From the NCBI GenBank assembly GCA_963836785.1, contig CAWIKW010000025.1, positions 310,001 to 374,000 on the forward strand: a DNA stretch of 64,000 nt. The letters run 5' to 3'. Position 1 is the first letter of the stretch. The number at the start of each line of letters is the position of its first letter. Source of the DNA: DASQPR01 sp963836785 (GTDB lineage: Bacteria > Actinomycetota > Actinomycetes > Mycobacteriales > Micromonosporaceae). Both the position numbers and the translations under genes were made by a program. The notes under the pieces were generated by a model. The model was not told the DNA's origin. It did not search any database and was given only the letters and a program-made list of their open reading frames with translations. Shown here piece by piece: positions 8,734-17,362 of this stretch.

Positions 8734-11142
8734 TCAGGCCGACAGTGCGTGGGCGGCGTGCCCATGCTGTTCGGCCGCGTGTAAGGCGTCTTCGTCCTCG
8801 GCTGCCAGATGCGGCTTGATGTCGAAGACGACATTCTTGACGGTGCCGGTGAAGGCGAACGGTGCCCGGTCGGCATAGCTCCGGTCGACGACGCCGCCGT
8901 TGTCGCGGCCGATGTCCATGCCCGAGTATGCGGAGAATCGGATCGGGACGGTGTGGTCCATGCGGCCGGCGACGACGGGCTTGTCGTCGACGAGCAGCGT
9001 CACCTGGCCGCCGGTGGCCGGTTTGGGCGCGTCGGCTTTGAATTCCATGCGCACGTTCACCTCGCCCGCCGGCAGCCGGTCTGGTGCCTGTTGCCGGTAG
9101 ACGAACACGCCCATCATCGAATAGGTGTGGGTGAGTTTGCCGTCCTCGACAAACAGTGAGAACCCGCCCATGTGGTCGGCCTCGGCGACGATGACGCCCT
9201 CGGCGTGCTCCGCCGGGACGATCAGGTCCGCGCTGATCGTGTACGAGTGGTTGTAGATGCGCGGGATCATCCCCGACATGATGTTCTGGACGTCGCCGCG
9301 GTACTCGATGCGGGATACATCCGGTAGCGGCGGAGCGATGCCGAAGAACGCGGAGAGCGTCGCGAGCAGCGGGAGCACCTTGTACTTCTCCGCTTCCTGC
9401 CAGAACAGGTCTTTGAGCTCACGTACCTTGTCGGGGTGCTCGGCCGCGACGTCTCTCGCCTGGGTGAAGTCGTCGGGCAGGTAATACAGCTCGGCGGGAT
9501 CGGCGTCCGGGTCCCAGACGCCCGGTGCGTACGGCGCAAGCGCATCTGGGGTGAGCACCCACGGGATGCGCGGGGTCCGCATCGCAAGCCACCAGCCGTC
9601 CTTGTACATGGCGCGGTTGCCGATGGTCTCGAAGTATTGCTGCGTATGGTGTTCGGGCGCCGCAGCATCAGTCAGAGAGTCGGCGAAAGTCACACCGTGC
9701 AGCGGTTCCTGTTCGACACCGTCAACATGCGATGGGGCCGGGATTCCGGCGATGTCGAGGATCGTCGGTGCCACGTCGATGACGTGGGTGAAGTGCGAGC
9801 GCAGCGCGCCCGAGTCGGTGACGCGCGCGGGCCAGTGCACGACCATCGGGTTGCGGGTGCCGCCCAGGTGCGAGCCGACCTGCTTGCCCCACTTGAACGG
9901 CGTGTTGCCGGCCCACGCCCACGCGGCGGAGTAGTGCGGGTCCATCATCGGGCCACCCCAGGCCGGGACACCGCCGTAGCGTTCGGCCAGTTGAAGCTGC
10001 ATCTCGTCGGTGAGTGGGATGCCGTTTTGCATCGTCATCTCGTTGAACGAGCCGGTGACGGTGCCTTCCATGCTGGCGCCGTTGTCACCCCAGATCCAGA
10101 TGACCAGTGTGTTGTCGAGGTCGCCGAGTTCGTCGACGGCGTCGATCACCCGGCCGACGTTGTAGTCGGCGTTCTCCGAGTAGCCGGCGTAGACCTCCAT
10201 CTGGCGTGCGTAATACGCCTTCAATCGGTCGGGTACGTCGTCCCAGGCGGGGAACGCGTCGTCGCGTGGGGTGAGTTCCGCGTCTTTCGGGATGACCCCG
10301 AGTCGCTTTTGCCGGGCGAAGACCTCTTCGCGAAGTCGATCCCACCCCTGGTCGAATTTGCCTTTGTATTTGTCGGCCCATGCGGGGGCCACGTGGTGCG
10401 GGGCGTGGCTGCATCCGGTCGAGAAGTAGACGAAGAACGGCTTGTGGGCGTCCTGCGCTCGAACACCGTGCAGCCACTCGATGGTCTTGTCGGCCATCGC
10501 GTCGGGTAGGTAGTACGGGTTGTCTGGATCGTCAAAGCCGTGCGGGGTGCCGATGATCTTCTGGTTCTCGGCCAGGCACGGGTCCCACTGCCCGGAATCG
10601 CCGCCGAGGAAGCCGTAGAAGTAGTCGAACCCCCAGCCATTCGGCCACCGCTCGAAGGGTCCGGCCGGGCCTTGCTGGCCGTCGGGCGTCAGATGCCATT
10701 TGCCGAACGCCGCCGTGCTGTACCCGTTTTCCCGCAAGATCCGCGGCATTGGCGAGCAATCGCGCGGCACCATCGCCGTGTAGCCGGGAAAGCCGCTGGA
10801 AAACTCACCGACGGACCCGAAGCCGACCGCATGATTATTGCGACCGGTCAGCAGCGCTGCCCGGGTCGGCGAGCACAATGCCGTGACGTGGAACCGGTTG
10901 TACCGCAGCCCACCCTCGGCGATCCGCGTGTAATTCGGGGTATCGATCGGACCACCGAACGTGCTCGCATTGCCGAAGCCGGCGTCATCGATCAGCACCA
11001 GCAGGACGTTCGGTGCCCCCTGCGGAGGCTCCGGATGGCCGATCAGGTTCCAGTCGGGCCTTGCCCCATCGAGCGTCCGACCGGTCACCCCCTCGAACGG
11101 CGGCCGGCGAATCGGAAGCTTTGAGCGATCAAGCTCGGCCAT
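8734..11142 (-). CDS. Arylsulfatase (type I sulfatase)
   Basis: An 802-aa sulfatase. The N-terminal metal site IDDAGFGN (Asp52/Asp53) and the formylglycine signature C90-S-P-T-R, followed by TGRN, are intact. Cys90 would be converted to formylglycine, the nucleophile for hydrolysing sulfate esters. Further family motifs are GKWHL, the SHLGGTRNPMVVHWP region with Lys and His, and a long C-terminal beta-sandwich extension (about residues 600-780). The ATG at 11142 is chosen because it follows a GGGGGA ribosome site; the frame continues 23 codons upstream without one. There is no signal peptide, so it may be cytoplasmic, as for long actinobacterial and Pseudomonas AtsA-type enzymes. The substrate is unknown; sulfur scavenging is likely. 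Confidence 0.9.
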   Translation of the reverse strand: MAELDRSKLPIRRPPFEGVTGRTLDGARPDWNLIGHPEPPQGAPNVLLVLIDDAGFGNASTFGGPIDTPNYTRIAEGGLRYNRFHVTALCSPTRAALLTGRNNHAVGFGSVGEFSSGFPGYTAMVPRDCSPMPRILRENGYSTAAFGKWHLTPDGQQGPAGPFERWPNGWGFDYFYGFLGGDSGQWDPCLAENQKIIGTPHGFDDPDNPYYLPDAMADKTIEWLHGVRAQDAHKPFFVYFSTGCSHAPHHVAPAWADKYKGKFDQGWDRLREEVFARQKRLGVIPKDAELTPRDDAFPAWDDVPDRLKAYYARQMEVYAGYSENADYNVGRVIDAVDELGDLDNTLVIWIWGDNGASMEGTVTGSFNEMTMQNGIPLTDEMQLQLAERYGGVPAWGGPMMDPHYSAAWAWAGNTPFKWGKQVGSHLGGTRNPMVVHWPARVTDSGALRSHFTHVIDVAPTILDIAGIPAPSHVDGVEQEPLHGVTFADSLTDAAAPEHHTQQYFETIGNRAMYKDGWWLAMRTPRIPWVLTPDALAPYAPGVWDPDADPAELYYLPDDFTQARDVAAEHPDKVRELKDLFWQEAEKYKVLPLLATLSAFFGIAPPLPDVSRIEYRGDVQNIMSGMIPRIYNHSYTISADLIVPAEHAEGVIVAEADHMGGFSLFVEDGKLTHTYSMMGVFVYRQQAPDRLPAGEVNVRMEFKADAPKPATGGQVTLLVDDKPVVAGRMDHTVPIRFSAYSGMDIGRDNGGVVDRSYADRAPFAFTGTVKNVVFDIKPHLAAEDEDALHAAEQHGHAAHALSA

Positions 11143-11536
11143 TGCATCTTCCCCCAACTCACATCCAGACCAGACGCGGTCCGCGCCAGGACGACCAGGC
11201 ACACCTCGCACCCGGGGTGGCTACGACCTCGAAATACGGGCCTGCCCAAGCAGCCGACGCAACGGCCGATGAGCCGGACTCCGCACGCCAAGCCAGCCTG
11301 ATGCACCCGCGCTCAGCCCCGGGACCGACTTATCGCACGCCACGTCGGGCCGGCCAATCGCACTAAATGCCACATTACATATCCGCGCGCCGCCGAAGAC
11401 GGGGTTCACGAATCGAAGAGCGGCGGGCTCTCTCGCGACGCCGCCGGTCTACGTTCCACCAAGTCATAACCCGGCCCACCAGGGGCAATTCCGGAGTTTT
11501 GGCTCAGGGTGTCGACTACTCCGCCACGCTGGTGAG
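11143..11536. other. Intergenic region between divergent genes
   Basis: 394 bases between the sulfatase (minus) and a membrane protein (plus). A slightly AT-richer patch at about 11365-11385 could hold a promoter. I see no gene, repeat or strong hairpin. Confidence 0.5.
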
Positions 11537-12994
11537 GTGAGCTCCGACCCAGCAGACCCCACGGACGGTTCGTCTTCATCGGACGAGCCTGCACGTCGCG
11601 AGCCGCCAAACGGCCAAACGCCCGGCGGCGAGCCGACGCCGAGCGAACCCTCACCGGGCGAACCGTCACCAGCCCAACCGGCGGAGGCGAAACCGGCAGC
11701 CGCCCCGCCGCCGTCGGGTCACGGCACGCTGGCACGGGCGAGCCGGTGGACGGCCGGCGTCGTCGTGCTCCTTATCTCTGCTCTGCTCGCCGGCGTTGCC
11801 ATCATCGCCGTCTACGTCCGCGACCAGGTACTCGACACCAACACGTACGTGGCGACCGTGGCTCCGCTGGGCGCGAACCCGACCATCCAGACCGCGATCG
11901 CCAACCGGCTGTCCACCGAGATCGTCAAGCAGACCGACATCGCCGGCACCGCGAATGAGGTCGCGAACCGCCTCATCCAGCAGGGCGCCCGGGAGAGGGT
12001 CAAGGACCTCGTGCCGCCGCTCGTGTCCGGCATTACCAGCTTCCTCGACGACACGATCAAAAAGCTGCTCGCGACGCCCGAGTTCGAACAGCTGTGGAAT
12101 GAGATCAACCGCAACGCGCACGCCGCCCTCGTCGCGGTGTTGACCGGCACAAAACATGGGGCGGTGTCCGCCACCAGCAACACCGTCACGATCGACCTCG
12201 GCGTCGTCCTGCAACGCGTCAAACAGCGGCTGATCGAACGCGGCCTGGGATTCGCGGAGAAGATCCCGGACAAGTCGATCCCGTACACGGTCGTGCAATC
12301 GAACAAGCTATCGAAGATCCAAAGCCTCGTCCGGGCGCTCAACACGCTGGGCACCTGGCTACCGTGGGTCGCCGTCGCGGTATTCGTGGGCGGGTTCCTC
12401 ATCACACCCAACCGCCGCCGAGGCATCCTGACCGGCATCCTCATGGTCGGCGTCGTCGACATCCTGCTGCTAGCCCTCTTCGCCGTCCTGCGCTCGTACT
12501 ACATCGACAACCTGCCATCCACCGTCCAATCGCCCCAGGCCGCCACCGACATCTACGACACCGTGCTGCGATACCTCAACACCGCGCTGCAAGCACTGCT
12601 CGTCTTGGTCATCGTGATCCTGGTCGCCGCCTTGTACGCCGGCCCTAGCCGGCCCGCACGCTGGATCCGCCACCAGATCGGTCGAGCCCTGGACTGGGCC
12701 GGCCACGCCATCGGCCGCAGCAGTTCCCGGGCCCGCACCATCGGGCACGCGGTCGCCACGATCCGCTGGCCGTTGGAGGTGGCTCTCGCCGTCATCGGCG
12801 TGGTGATCCTGCTCGTCACCACCCGACCATCACCAGCCGCCGTTGGATGGCTCACCTTCGCCATCGTCGTCATCCTCATCATCGTCGAAATAATCGCCCG
12901 CATGGCCGGCGCACCGGGCACGCCCGAAGGCGATGGATCCGACGCCGGCAGTTCACTAGGACCGCGCGGTAGGCCAACCGAACAATCGGCCTGA
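11537..12994 (+). CDS. Integral membrane protein, actinobacterial family
   Basis: A 485-aa protein. The first about 65 residues are a disordered Pro/Ser/Glu tail. Then come one transmembrane helix (about 75-97), an extracytoplasmic domain of about 170 residues (starting YVRDQVLDTNTYVATVAPLG) and four further helices (about residues 270-465), ending in a short acidic tail. The DT-x-x-YV-x-TVAPL start of the outer domain is shared by many uncharacterised actinobacterial membrane proteins. The GTG start at 11537 follows GGTGAGG. It seems to stand alone as a transcription unit. No function is known. Confidence 0.75.
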   Translation: MSSDPADPTDGSSSSDEPARREPPNGQTPGGEPTPSEPSPGEPSPAQPAEAKPAAAPPPSGHGTLARASRWTAGVVVLLISALLAGVAIIAVYVRDQVLDTNTYVATVAPLGANPTIQTAIANRLSTEIVKQTDIAGTANEVANRLIQQGARERVKDLVPPLVSGITSFLDDTIKKLLATPEFEQLWNEINRNAHAALVAVLTGTKHGAVSATSNTVTIDLGVVLQRVKQRLIERGLGFAEKIPDKSIPYTVVQSNKLSKIQSLVRALNTLGTWLPWVAVAVFVGGFLITPNRRRGILTGILMVGVVDILLLALFAVLRSYYIDNLPSTVQSPQAATDIYDTVLRYLNTALQALLVLVIVILVAALYAGPSRPARWIRHQIGRALDWAGHAIGRSSSRARTIGHAVATIRWPLEVALAVIGVVILLVTTRPSPAAVGWLTFAIVVILIIVEIIARMAGAPGTPEGDGSDAGSSLGPRGRPTEQSA

Positions 12995-13108
12995 GGGCGG
13001 CAGTGCCGGCGACAGTCGCCATGGCCAGCGGCAGATGTCGTGGGCGGGCAACCATCGTGGCACCCGGGTTCCGTCGCGCCCGTGATCCGCATGCCGGATC
13101 CTTAGACG

Positions 13109-13795
13109 ATGGCCCCACGAGAGGTCGCCGCCGCCGTCGCGGGCAGCTTCCTGCGGAAGCTGCCATCAGACCTGCTCGACGCCCTGCTCGAGCTCGGAGA
13201 CATCACCGACTACCCGCCGGGAAGCACGATCTATCGGGAGAGCTCGTCGCCTAGGACCTTCCTCGTCGTCGGCGGTCTGCTACGCGTCTACATGACATCG
13301 CCGGAGGGACGGCAGGTGACGGTCCGATACGCGCGTGCGGGCGACGTACTAGGGATTGCGGTCCTCGTCGGCGGCCCAGCCGACGTCGGTGTTCAGACGC
13401 TGGCGGAGTCGAGCCTGTTCCGGGTCGATGCACCCACACTGATGTCCGCGGCGCGCCGCGATGCCCGGGTCTCGTGGGCGCTGGCGGAGGAGCTGAGCCA
13501 ACGGTTGTACGAGACTCTGCAGCAGACGGCGATCAACACATTCGGCTCCGTACGGCAGCGGGTGGCCGCGCACCTGCTGGATCTCGCCTCCGCCCAGCAG
13601 CGCCCGCAAGGCCGCCTGGTGGCGCGCGTGTCGCAGCAGGAGCTGGCCGACGCGGTCGGTTCGGTGCGTGAGGTGGTCGCCCGGGTCCTGCGGGATTTCC
13701 GTCTTGACCGGCTGGTGGTGACGTCTCCGGACGCGATCCATATCCTCGACCCGGCCGGGCTCCACGACCAGTCCTGGAACCCGACCGCGCCATGA
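13109..13795 (+). CDS. Crp/Fnr family transcriptional regulator
   Basis: A 228-aa regulator: a cyclic-nucleotide-binding-like beta-barrel (about residues 20-110, with PPGSTIYRE and GDVLGI), a long dimerisation helix (about 120-155) and a C-terminal winged helix (about 172-210, VSQQELADAVGSVREVVARVL). No Cys residues for an iron-sulfur cluster are present, so it is not an Fnr-type oxygen sensor. It lacks the full cAMP-binding signature, so the ligand is unknown. It precedes a metallo-beta-lactamase hydrolase and an SRPBCC gene on the same strand, which may be its targets. An inverted repeat lies just after its stop. Confidence 0.88.
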   Translation: MAPREVAAAVAGSFLRKLPSDLLDALLELGDITDYPPGSTIYRESSSPRTFLVVGGLLRVYMTSPEGRQVTVRYARAGDVLGIAVLVGGPADVGVQTLAESSLFRVDAPTLMSAARRDARVSWALAEELSQRLYETLQQTAINTFGSVRQRVAAHLLDLASAQQRPQGRLVARVSQQELADAVGSVREVVARVLRDFRLDRLVVTSPDAIHILDPAGLHDQSWNPTAP

Positions 13796-13806
13796 CCAGC
13801 GACCGC

Positions 13807-13842
13807 GTGACTTCAGTTACGCGAGAGCGCTACCGAAGTCAC
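13807..13842. promoter_or_regulatory. Inverted repeat between regulator and hydrolase genes
   Basis: GTGACTTC (13807-13814) and its exact complement GAAGTCAC (13835-13842) enclose 20 bases that can form a small inner stem (CGC-GAGA-GCG). It starts 12 bases after the regulator stop and ends about 75 bases before the next start. It could be a terminator without a T-run or an operator for the preceding Crp/Fnr protein. The spacing is wider than a standard Crp site (TGTGA-N6-TCACA). Confidence 0.5.
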
Positions 13843-13917
13843 TGACACGCCTCCGAAGCCGGCGAAAGCTGGTGTCGACTCGCCCGATCAGGTGGCGAGC
13901 ATACGAGCGGAGGCCAC

Positions 13918-14811
13918 ATGTCAAGCTTTGCCGCCACGTCGCAAGCGGAGACGGGAACGGCAGATCCCGTCCGCGCGGTATCGGTCGTCAGCACCGGCAC
14001 GGTCGAAATCCACCCGCAACACGCCCATGGCACCGGGACGCCCCTGTACTGGTGGCTGCTGACGTCACGCGCGTGGTTGCCGCCACGCCCGATCAACGTC
14101 TACGTCATCGAGCACGCCAAGGGGCTGGTTCTGTTCGACACCGGACAAGACCGCGCCTCGGTCACCGACGACTCGTACTTTCCCGGCGGTTTCACCGGAG
14201 TCATCTACAACCGTCTGGCCAAATTTCACATCGGTGCGGGCGAGACACTCGAGGGCCAGCTCGGCACGCTCGGGTATTCGGCCGCCGACGTCGACACTGC
14301 GATCCTCTCCCACCTGCACCAGGACCACATCGGTGGCATACCGGTGTTGACAAGCTCAGAACTGCTCGTCAGTGCGACCGAATGGCAGGAGCTTTCACGG
14401 TTCGCGCCGGAGCCACGCGGCTTTCTTCGCGAGCACATCACGATTCCCGATCGGACGTGGCGCCGGATCAGCTTCGAACCCACGAACGACCCAACCCTGG
14501 CGCCGATCCCCGGATCGCTCGACGTCATGGGCGACGGCTCGCTCGTCTTGCTCCCGACACCGGGTCACACCGCTGGTTCCGTCTCTCTGCTCGTACGGCG
14601 TCGCGGGAAGTCACCGCTCCTGCTGGTCGGCGATCTCACGTACGGAGCCGATCTGCTGGAACGACGCCAGCTTCCCGGTGTCGGAGACCGGAGCCACCTC
14701 GCTCAAACCACCGACTACGTACTCGCCCTGAAGCAGCGGATGCCTGGCCTGGTCGTCCTGCCCGCCCACGATCCGACAGCCGCCCAGCGCCTGCTGCGCA
14801 GCGCACAGTAA
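13918..14811 (+). CDS. Metallo-beta-lactamase fold hydrolase, lactonase-like
   Basis: A 297-aa protein with the zinc-binding motif H132-x-H-x-D-H (HLHQDHIGG), a later TPGHTAGS histidine motif, a downstream Asp in LVGDLTYG and a final PAHD. The order resembles AttM/AiiA-type N-acyl homoserine lactonases and related hydrolases. The true substrate is unknown. The ATG at 13918 follows GGAGG. It is followed 14 bases later by an SRPBCC gene, so the two form an operon downstream of the Crp/Fnr regulator. Confidence 0.82.
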   Translation: MSSFAATSQAETGTADPVRAVSVVSTGTVEIHPQHAHGTGTPLYWWLLTSRAWLPPRPINVYVIEHAKGLVLFDTGQDRASVTDDSYFPGGFTGVIYNRLAKFHIGAGETLEGQLGTLGYSAADVDTAILSHLHQDHIGGIPVLTSSELLVSATEWQELSRFAPEPRGFLREHITIPDRTWRRISFEPTNDPTLAPIPGSLDVMGDGSLVLLPTPGHTAGSVSLLVRRRGKSPLLLVGDLTYGADLLERRQLPGVGDRSHLAQTTDYVLALKQRMPGLVVLPAHDPTAAQRLLRSAQ

Positions 14812-14825
14812 GGAGACCCGCTCAC

Positions 14826-15302
14826 ATGGAATTCACGAATACGATCACGATCAACCGCCATCCCACCGAGGTGTTCGAGTTCCTCGCCCACTTCGAGAAC
14901 CTGCCGCTGTGGAACTACGCCATCAGCGAGACCCGGAAAGTCTCCGGCGGACCTGTCGGCGTCGGCTCGCGCTACCGGCAAACGAGGACGCTTCCCAGCC
15001 GAAGCGAGGAGACTTTCGAGGTGACCGAATTCGAGCCGGACCACCGGCTCTCGATCCGAGGTCCTCTCGGGCCGTTCCAAGCCGAGGTCGCCTACGTCCT
15101 TGCCCCGGTGGAACACGGCACCGCCCTTGCCAACACCATGCACCTCCAGCCGTCCGGCCCGCTGCGCCTAGTGGCTCCCCTGGCGGCATCCGGGGTCAAG
15201 TCGGCAGTGGCTGCGAACCTCGGCACCCTCAAGCAGATCCTCGAAACGGACGGCCGGCCGACGGCGGATGAACGCCAACACCGCACTCGTCTGCTGCGAT
15301 GA
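14826..15302 (+). CDS. SRPBCC family protein
   Basis: A 158-aa protein of the START/Bet v1-like fold (polyketide cyclase/dehydrase type): ITINRHPTEVFEFLAHFENLPLWNYAI is the typical N-terminal helix region, followed by beta strands and a C-terminal helix. These proteins bind hydrophobic ligands in an internal cavity, and many have no known reaction. The ATG has a strong AAGGAGA site overlapping the end of the hydrolase gene, indicating translational coupling. Confidence 0.82.
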   Translation: MEFTNTITINRHPTEVFEFLAHFENLPLWNYAISETRKVSGGPVGVGSRYRQTRTLPSRSEETFEVTEFEPDHRLSIRGPLGPFQAEVAYVLAPVEHGTALANTMHLQPSGPLRLVAPLAASGVKSAVAANLGTLKQILETDGRPTADERQHRTRLLR

Positions 15303-15481
15303 GCGAGCCGATGTCGCGGGCCATAGCCAAATCGGCTGGCCGGCGAACCCGCTGCGGGTAAACAGGCCGACGGCATCCTCGCGTACGCCGAACGGTTGGC
15401 GCTGAGGGTCGGCGGCACGTTTTTGAGCCGCCCGCAATCGTGTCTGGTCCGCAATGGTCGGTGCCTGCTAGCGTCCCGGCC

Positions 15482-15802
15482 ATGTACGGCGGCGTGAATA
15501 TGACGGGTCCAATCGGAGCGACGATTGTCTTCGTACTGGCCATGTCAATGGTGGCGTCGGCGTGGCTGGCGAACGTCGCAGTTGTTCGCACGTCGAGAAG
15601 TCCGCTGAGCATCGTAGCCGGCTCGACCGTCGCCGCCGCCATGGCCTGCAACGGCGTAGGCGGTATGTGGTCTATCAATGCACTTCGCTGGTCGGTCATC
15701 CCACTTCAGATCATCGCGACGGCCGCGGCGTACTTTGCTCTCCGCCGATACCGGCCGGCCGGCGCAGTGTCCACTGTCGAACCCACCCGTACGGACTCGT
15801 AG
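15482..15802 (+). CDS. Small membrane protein, unknown
   Basis: A predicted 106-aa protein with three hydrophobic stretches (about residues 8-30, 42-62, 66-85) and a short charged C-terminus. It has no recognised family. The start could also be Met7. The last codons (RTDS-stop) fall within a 69-base repeat that recurs at 18552, so the original C-terminus may have been replaced. The gene call rests on the hydrophobic pattern and GC-rich third positions only. Confidence 0.45.
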   Translation: MYGGVNMTGPIGATIVFVLAMSMVASAWLANVAVVRTSRSPLSIVAGSTVAAAMACNGVGGMWSINALRWSVIPLQIIATAAAYFALRRYRPAGAVSTVEPTRTDS

Positions 15803-15857
15803 CGAGGCTGGCTCAGACCTGCAGATGCAGCTCTGGCGCTGGCCTGCCCGCGGCGGG
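15789..15857. repeat. Dispersed repeat, copy A
   Basis: The first 52 bases match the copy at 18552 at 44 positions, starting with 14 identical bases (GTACGGACTCGTAG), with weaker similarity to the end. It covers the stop codon of the small membrane protein gene and the gap before the converging methyltransferase gene. Confidence 0.7.
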
Positions 15858-15892
15858 GCGACCAGTCCGAACGACGCCTGCTCAGCCCACGG

Positions 15893-16603
15893 TCACTGTT
15901 GGCCGCTGCCTGGCGGCCGTACACCGATGGTTCCAGGGCCGCGGGTCCCGGCGGCGAGGAATGCGGTTCCGAAGAACAACTCGGTCCAGGAGAGATCGGC
16001 CAGTTCTTCCTGCATGGCTGCGCGAATCGTTTCCCATGGGCGGCGCATGGTCCACTCATCTATGGAGGCGAAAGGCCGCACGGTTGCGGTTCCGAGCTGG
16101 GCTAGCCACCCAGGCGTGTTGTCGGGAACCTTGAGATCCAGCACGACCCAGTGTCCGCCTCGCGAGAGGGCTGCGGCGCCGTGGGCGATGACCTTTGCGC
16201 ACTCGGGCACCTGGGTCAGGGCGTATGTGGACAGGATTGCGTCGACCTCGGTTGGGAAGTCGAAGTCGGCCGCGTCGGATTGCACGAGGCTGATATTGCT
16301 CCAGCCGTTGGTCGCTATCCGATCCTGGGCCTGGGCGAGCATCGCGTCGGTCAGATCGACGCCGATGATCCGGCCGTCGGGACCGATGACCTCCTGGATC
16401 AGTGGGAAGTTCAGACCTGTGCCGCATGCGATGTCGATCACGCTGTCACCCGCGCGAAGGCCGAGCGCTTGTACGGCCCGGAGGCGTTGTGCCCGCTGGG
16501 GGTAGCAGGGCGCGGGGTAGAGCCGGGACGTGATGTCGTAGTGCTTCGCCTTCTTGCGGTATACGTTGATCAGACGCTCTCGCGTAGGGTCAATCTGGCT
16601 CAC
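15893..16603 (-). CDS. Class I SAM-dependent methyltransferase
   Basis: A 236-aa enzyme with motif I VIDIACGTGLN, an acidic motif IIGVDLTD, a QSDAADFDF segment binding the adenine ring and a post-motif VVLDLKVPD. The N-terminus (RERLINVYRKKAKHYD) resembles UbiE/phospholipid N-methyltransferases such as PmtA or diacylglyceryl-type enzymes. The acceptor cannot be told from sequence. It is 52 bases upstream, on the same strand, of no other minus-strand gene except the SRPBCC gene behind it, which is transcribed in the same direction and could share a transcript. Confidence 0.82.
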   Translation of the reverse strand: MSQIDPTRERLINVYRKKAKHYDITSRLYPAPCYPQRAQRLRAVQALGLRAGDSVIDIACGTGLNFPLIQEVIGPDGRIIGVDLTDAMLAQAQDRIATNGWSNISLVQSDAADFDFPTEVDAILSTYALTQVPECAKVIAHGAAALSRGGHWVVLDLKVPDNTPGWLAQLGTATVRPFASIDEWTMRRPWETIRAAMQEELADLSWTELFFGTAFLAAGTRGPGTIGVRPPGSGQQ

Positions 16604-16655
16604 GGTGTGCTCCTCGATCTCGGTAGCGTCGTGGTAGAACGGTGCGCCACCCCAT

Positions 16656-17117
16656 CTAGGACTCCGCGCCTTCCCGCGCAGTGGACTCGACCGCAGCCTT
16701 GATCGCCACCATCTCGCGATCGCTTACGCGCTGAAGACTGCCCTTGAGAAGGCCGGGGGCCGCGCGCATGATGCCCGCGAGGTCGACTTCAATCCACATC
16801 TTGGCGTCGGTCTGCCTATCGTCCATCGGCTCGAGTTCCATTGCCCAGCGCGCGGCGGACGTACCCATGCGCCCGGCGAACGCCACGTAGCGGGGCGCCT
16901 CGACAGCGGTAACGTCCTGGCTCCGGCCGTGAGTCCGCCCCAGGTCCTTCGCCCGCTGCTCCACCCGCGAGCCGGGCTCAAGCGGCCCCCCTCCGCGAAC
17001 CCAGCATTCGAGAACCGTCGGCGCCCACTCCGGCCAGCGTCCGACGTCACAGACATACGCCCACACCTCACCGACGCTGCTAGCGATTGTTATGCGGCTC
17101 TCGGTTCTGATTGTCAT
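16656..17117 (-). CDS. SRPBCC family protein
   Basis: A 153-aa protein with a START-like N-terminus (ITIASSVGEVWAYVCDVGRWPEWAPTV) typical of polyketide cyclase/dehydrase-type lipid-binding proteins. The ATG at 17117 is preferred because GGAGGC lies just upstream; the frame runs 30 codons further without coding character. Likely co-transcribed with the methyltransferase that starts 52 bases downstream. The ligand is unknown. Confidence 0.78.
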   Translation of the reverse strand: MTIRTESRITIASSVGEVWAYVCDVGRWPEWAPTVLECWVRGGGPLEPGSRVEQRAKDLGRTHGRSQDVTAVEAPRYVAFAGRMGTSAARWAMELEPMDDRQTDAKMWIEVDLAGIMRAAPGLLKGSLQRVSDREMVAIKAAVESTAREGAES

Positions 17118-17362
17118 GAGCCCGCCTCCAGCCTCCGGCCGATCTGAAGTACACCGCGGCCGATCCGTCATATGTGACACAGGATGGTACGGAGAAAACG
17201 TGGACACGGTTCGATCCGAGGCGATCGGCGTCCGCTAGGTATGGGCGCGGCGCGGCAGGTAGGGTTCGCGGCCCCGCTGGTTCAGCGTGACCGGCCGCCG
17301 GACCGCTTGGCTGCCCGGCCGGACGGTTGAACTGTGTGTCCAGCGGGCCCGTGTAAACCGGT

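Noticed and set aside
13872..15302. Single long frame joining hydrolase region and SRPBCC gene
   Set aside because: The first two thirds are a shadow of the metallo-hydrolase; only the last 158 codons are coding.
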